Assembly (NCBI GenBank): GCA_947073645.1
Contig: CAMTMK010000014.1
Coordinates: 1-48,074 of the forward strand
DNA: 48,074 nucleotides
Direction: 5' to 3'
DNA from: an uncultured bacterium
GTDB taxonomy: Bacteria > Cyanobacteriota > Vampirovibrionia > Gastranaerophilales > Gastranaerophilaceae
Positions 45,268 to 48,074 of the stretch are shown here, piece by piece. The notes under the pieces were generated by a model. The model was not told where the DNA came from and ran no database searches. It saw only the letters and a program-made list of their open reading frames with translations. Position numbers and translations under genes: made by a program. How positions within the stretch are numbered: the stretch's first letter is position 1; each line of letters begins with the position of its first letter.

Positions 45268-46608
45268 TTAATTTACCTTAAAGAATTCTTTAATCTGCTG
45301 TGCACTTTGAGCGGTTGTAAAGATTATCAAAATATCACCTGTTGTAATCAAAGTATCGCCTTTTGGAATTATGACTTTGTTTCTTCTCTGGATTACACCG
45401 ATAATTGCGCGTGCGGGAAATCTCAAATCCATAATCTTTTTACCGTTAAATTCAGGCAGGACACTGATTTCTAAAACTTCACCCTGACCTTGTTCTACTG
45501 TTGCAAGAATATCAACATCATTTTCCTGCAAGTCATTGCGAACTTCATTAATCGCAGAGTTTTTCGGTGAAATTGCGATATCAATACCGACTTTTTCAAA
45601 CAGCGGAATGTTTAAAACTTTTGAAACCCTTGCAATAACTCTTTTTACACCCAATTGTTTGGAAAGAAGCGAGCATAACAAGTTTCTTTCATCATTATTT
45701 GTAACGCTGATTACAACATCTGTTGAACCGATTTCTTCTTCATCAAGAAGTTTCAGATTTGTACCGTCGCCGTTTATAACCAGTGTATTACGCAATTCTT
45801 CCGCTAAATACTGGCATCTTTCGTAGTTTTTTTCGATAATTTTTGTCTTAATCTTTAATGTTTCAAGAGTTTTTGCCAGCATTAGACCGACGTTTCCTCC
45901 GCCGATTATAGCAACTGATTTTACAATTTCTTTTTCGTGGAAAAATGTTCCTGCTAAGATATCTAGGGAATGCGATGTGCCCATAAAAATTAATTTGTCG
46001 CCTTCCTGAATTTCTGTTTCACCATTGGGGATAAATAAACAACATTCGCGGGTTAAACCTACCATTAATGTGTCTTTTGTAAATCCGCAATCCTTAACTT
46101 TTTTGCCGACAATTGAATGGTGTGGCTGAACTTTGTATTCCAAAAGTCTTGCTCTGCCGTCTGCAAAGTTTTCAACATCCAGTGCGTGGGCAACGGTGAC
46201 AATTCGGAAAATTTCCTGTGTCAAAAGTTCTTCAGGCCAAATTATATAATCGATAAAGAAATCGCAGAAATGTTCGTTGTTTTTCTCAAAGCTTAATGTT
46301 TTTTTGTATTCTTCTTTGCTTACAAAACAAATTGTTCTGACTCCGCCGAATTTTTTAGCAGAAAGGCAGGCTACAATATTTGCTTCGTCAATTCCTGTAC
46401 AAGCAATAAAAATATCTGCATTTTTTATATCTGCATTTTTTAAAACTTCTATATCAGATGCATTCCCCTGAACAAAACTTATATCAAGTTTATTAAATTC
46501 GTCAGTACGATTTTCTTCTTTATCGATTATTGTTATATCGTGGTCTTCAAAAAACTCAGTTGCAAGCAAACAGCCGATTTCTGTAGCACCGTATATTACT
46601 ATTTTCAT
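45268..46608 (-). CDS. trkA: Trk system regulatory subunit TrkA
   Basis: The 446-residue cytoplasmic protein contains two copies of the RCK unit: a first nucleotide-binding fold starting IYGATEIGCLLATEFF and a second starting IGGGNVGLMLAKTLE, each followed by a TrkA-C domain. It binds NAD(H) or ATP and gates the TrkH channel. trkA and trkH are adjacent and cotranscribed. Confidence 0.96.
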   Translation of the reverse strand: MKIVIYGATEIGCLLATEFFEDHDITIIDKEENRTDEFNKLDISFVQGNASDIEVLKNADIKNADIFIACTGIDEANIVACLSAKKFGGVRTICFVSKEEYKKTLSFEKNNEHFCDFFIDYIIWPEELLTQEIFRIVTVAHALDVENFADGRARLLEYKVQPHHSIVGKKVKDCGFTKDTLMVGLTRECCLFIPNGETEIQEGDKLIFMGTSHSLDILAGTFFHEKEIVKSVAIIGGGNVGLMLAKTLETLKIKTKIIEKNYERCQYLAEELRNTLVINGDGTNLKLLDEEEIGSTDVVISVTNNDERNLLCSLLSKQLGVKRVIARVSKVLNIPLFEKVGIDIAISPKNSAINEVRNDLQENDVDILATVEQGQGEVLEISVLPEFNGKKIMDLRFPARAIIGVIQRRNKVIIPKGDTLITTGDILIIFTTAQSAQQIKEFFKVN

Positions 46609-46684
46609 AACCGAAATTATAACTTAAGCAAATTTTTTTTACAATATACTAGCAAAATTTATTTTTAGCAGTTTTTACAACAAT

Positions 46685-47650
46685 ATGTTACCGAAAATAG
46701 ATCCAGTAAATTATGAGCGTTGTTACCCCAAAAGATTAAAAAAGATTTTTCAGTCTAATCTAAATATGCGGACTTATGATAAATTTGTTCCGAATGTCGG
46801 GGGGGGGGCTATTGTAGGCAATATTCCGCCTGAACTTATCAGGATGTTTCCTGTGCAAAATCGAGGGCATAATATAAAAAATTTTCAAAATGTTTTGGGA
46901 GATATAAGCAGATATATTAGAGTATCAGCTGAAAAATTAAAGCGTACACGCGGGTTTGGTATGCTAAATACTATTACATATGGGAAATCGGATGCTATTT
47001 TAAATTGGGAAAAAGATGTTAATTCTGTTTTTAATGCTTGTCTGAAAAGGTTCCCAAATGTTCCGATGACAGGGAATTTAGAATATATTGACCATGGTGT
47101 TGCAGGAAAGGTTTTTCGTCTTTCAATTTTTGATAAAGATGGGAATAAAGTTATGCATGATAAGGCTTTAAAAGTCTTTCATAATGTGACTTTTGGAGCC
47201 CCTGAAGTTAAAGACTTGCATGGTAATTATGCAGAAGCTAATTTTTGGACATATTTAAAACGTGCAGCAGGTCATCCTCTTGATAAAACTCAATTTACAA
47301 AACATTATATTTCCGATTTGCATAGCGGTTATACATTAACTGAATTTATTGATGAAAAAATAACTAAAACAACGGCAAAAATTGATTTTCAGAATTTGTT
47401 CAGAGTAAAGTATATTGATGGACATCACAATCCTCGTTATTATAAGAAAATATATGATGTGGGAGGGTTTCAAAAAAGTTCAAAATTTATGGATGATAAA
47501 ATTGTCTTGAGGTATTTTAAAAAGCTCTTTTTCAGAAGTAAAAAAGAGCTTCCGGAAGTTCTTGCCAGATATGAAGCTCTTGCTCAAAATCCTAAAACTC
47601 CGCATAGAGATAAAATTCAAAGAGCAATCAGCTTATTTAAGAAGGAGTAA
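46685..47650 (+). CDS. Unknown protein with possible degenerate kinase-like fold and a G10 tract
   Basis: The 321-residue protein has no signal peptide and no ribosome binding site at its ATG. Codons 39-41 are a run of ten G (GGG GGG GGG G). From residue 130 some blocks recall protein or aminoglycoside kinases: a glycine loop (YIDHGVAGKVFRL), a lysine in ALKVF (K163), a glutamate in the next helix (E184), a hinge-like YTLTEFID, and DGHHN with later DVGG (D245, N249, D258). The match is loose and several kinase features are missing, so this is an inference. It is divergent from trkA and its end overlaps the YggT gene by 18 bases on the opposite strand. Confidence 0.7.
   Translation: MLPKIDPVNYERCYPKRLKKIFQSNLNMRTYDKFVPNVGGGAIVGNIPPELIRMFPVQNRGHNIKNFQNVLGDISRYIRVSAEKLKRTRGFGMLNTITYGKSDAILNWEKDVNSVFNACLKRFPNVPMTGNLEYIDHGVAGKVFRLSIFDKDGNKVMHDKALKVFHNVTFGAPEVKDLHGNYAEANFWTYLKRAAGHPLDKTQFTKHYISDLHSGYTLTEFIDEKITKTTAKIDFQNLFRVKYIDGHHNPRYYKKIYDVGGFQKSSKFMDDKIVLRYFKKLFFRSKKELPEVLARYEALAQNPKTPHRDKIQRAISLFKKE
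46799..46808. repeat. Poly-G tract (10 nt) inside the unknown gene
   Basis: Ten G in a row, read in frame as three glycine codons and the first base of GCT. With 9 G the frame stops after three further codons (CTA TTG TAG); with 11 G it stops after about ten (ends TCC GCC TGA). Only the present length, or changes by three, gives the full protein. Confidence 0.85.
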
Positions 47651-47899
47651 TCCGTAAACAACTGCATATTGAATTACCTGCAATACAATAATTGCAACGA
47701 TTGGTGAAAAATCTAATCCGTTTAATGGCGGGATGAGTTTTCTAAATAAATTCAAATATATATCAGTTGAATCTTTGATAAATGCAAAAGGCTGTTTGTA
47801 CCAATCAATAGTTGGGACAAAACTCAATAAGCATCTTACAAGAATTATCCAAAAATATATCTCAAAAAGATTATTAATACCGTATATTAATTTTTCCAT
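47633..47899 (-). CDS. YggT family membrane protein
   Basis: The 88-residue protein has two hydrophobic helices, one at the start (INNLFEIYFWIILVRCLLSF) and one at the end (SPIVAIIVLQVIQYAVVYGL), and between them the family motif FRKLIPPLNGLDFSPIVA. The family (CCB3/YggT) is linked to cell division or cytochrome b6 maturation in cyanobacteria; its precise role here is unknown. It lies 10 bases after the stop of the next gene to the right on the same strand. Confidence 0.9.
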   Translation of the reverse strand: MEKLIYGINNLFEIYFWIILVRCLLSFVPTIDWYKQPFAFIKDSTDIYLNLFRKLIPPLNGLDFSPIVAIIVLQVIQYAVVYGLLLLK

Positions 47900-47909
47900 A
47901 AATCATATC

Positions 47910-48074
47910 CTATAATTGAGAATTTTTCTTAGTATTTTTGCATTCACAATTATTTCTTGAAGCAGGAATGTTTTCAATCATCTTGAAGAGCAAGTTTTTA
48001 AGATTTGCTACGTTTGAATTAAATACCTGAATAACTTCGTGATGAGAAACCGGCGGAACATCTCCTACCAAACC
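47910..48074 (-). CDS. C-terminal end of an unrecognised protein (partial)
   Basis: A frame of 54 codons runs from the right edge of the window to TAG (47910-47912). It reads GLVGDVPPVSHHEVIQVFNS near the edge and ends with a polar, cysteine-containing tail (NNCECKNTKKNSQL). It is on the same strand as the YggT gene, 10 bases away, so they are probably cotranscribed. The family cannot be told from this fragment. Confidence 0.6.
   Translation of the reverse strand, partial: GLVGDVPPVSHHEVIQVFNSNVANLKNLLFKMIENIPASRNNCECKNTKKNSQL

Noticed and set aside
1-48074. CRISPR array, prophage or insertion sequence
   Set aside because: No regularly spaced repeats, no cas, integrase, transposase or phage structural genes were seen.

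Overview
The window comes from an AT-rich, Gram-negative-type bacterium that I place in the non-photosynthetic cyanobacterial relatives (Vampirovibrionia/Melainabacteria, most like the gut Gastranaerophilales). The evidence is as follows. The RNA polymerase beta-prime subunit is split into rpoC1 and rpoC2, and rpoC2 carries a roughly 650-residue insertion in the trigger-loop region, both hallmarks of the cyanobacterial lineage. The ThrRS lacks a TGS domain and the SSB is short. LptC/LptA and TolC genes imply an outer membrane. Several prepilin-like genes begin with an AFTLxExLITLGIxGVV core. No photosynthesis gene is present, and a PerR/rubredoxin/flavodiiron cluster fits an anaerobe.

Layout. 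1-900: end of an unrecognised gene, a GC-rich structured spacer, tRNA-Leu(CAG) and a small membrane protein. 900-6600 (minus strand): a run of housekeeping genes (thioredoxin/CcdA pair, ribH, murQ, gpsA, ricT) ending in a broken prepilin gene whose start is disrupted by a C9 tract. 6670-7690: a prepilin gene divergent from an XRE regulator. 7700-17030 (minus): rpoB-rpoC1-rpoC2 behind a long structured leader. 17100-25300: a secreted protein, an M16 protease, PerR-rubredoxin-flavodiiron protein, an unknown protein and thrS. 25490-28020: ssb, a four-carbon acid sugar kinase-like gene and pdxA. 27900-29070: a second prepilin/XRE divergent pair with a perfect 30-bp palindrome between the genes. 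29066-32380 (minus): secF, secD, dapA. 32500-39280 (plus): a tightly overlapping run lptC-lptA-TPR-dprA-topA-aroE. 39280-46610 (minus): trkA-trkH, then a TolC/MacA/MacB-type efflux system. 46680-48074: an unknown, possibly kinase-like protein with a G10 tract, a YggT family gene and the end of another gene.

The most unusual signals are the prepilin/XRE cassettes and the two long homopolymeric G/C tracts. Two prepilin genes each sit back to back with a small XRE regulator, and each regulator is followed by a nearly identical terminator. The third prepilin gene carries a C9 tract, where 8 or 11 C would restore the reading frame. The 321-residue unknown protein carries a G10 tract, where any single-base change truncates it. 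Runs this long are not expected by chance in such AT-rich DNA, so slipped-strand phase variation of surface or effector genes is a reasonable hypothesis. I could not run any database search or folding program; all family names are from motifs I can see.
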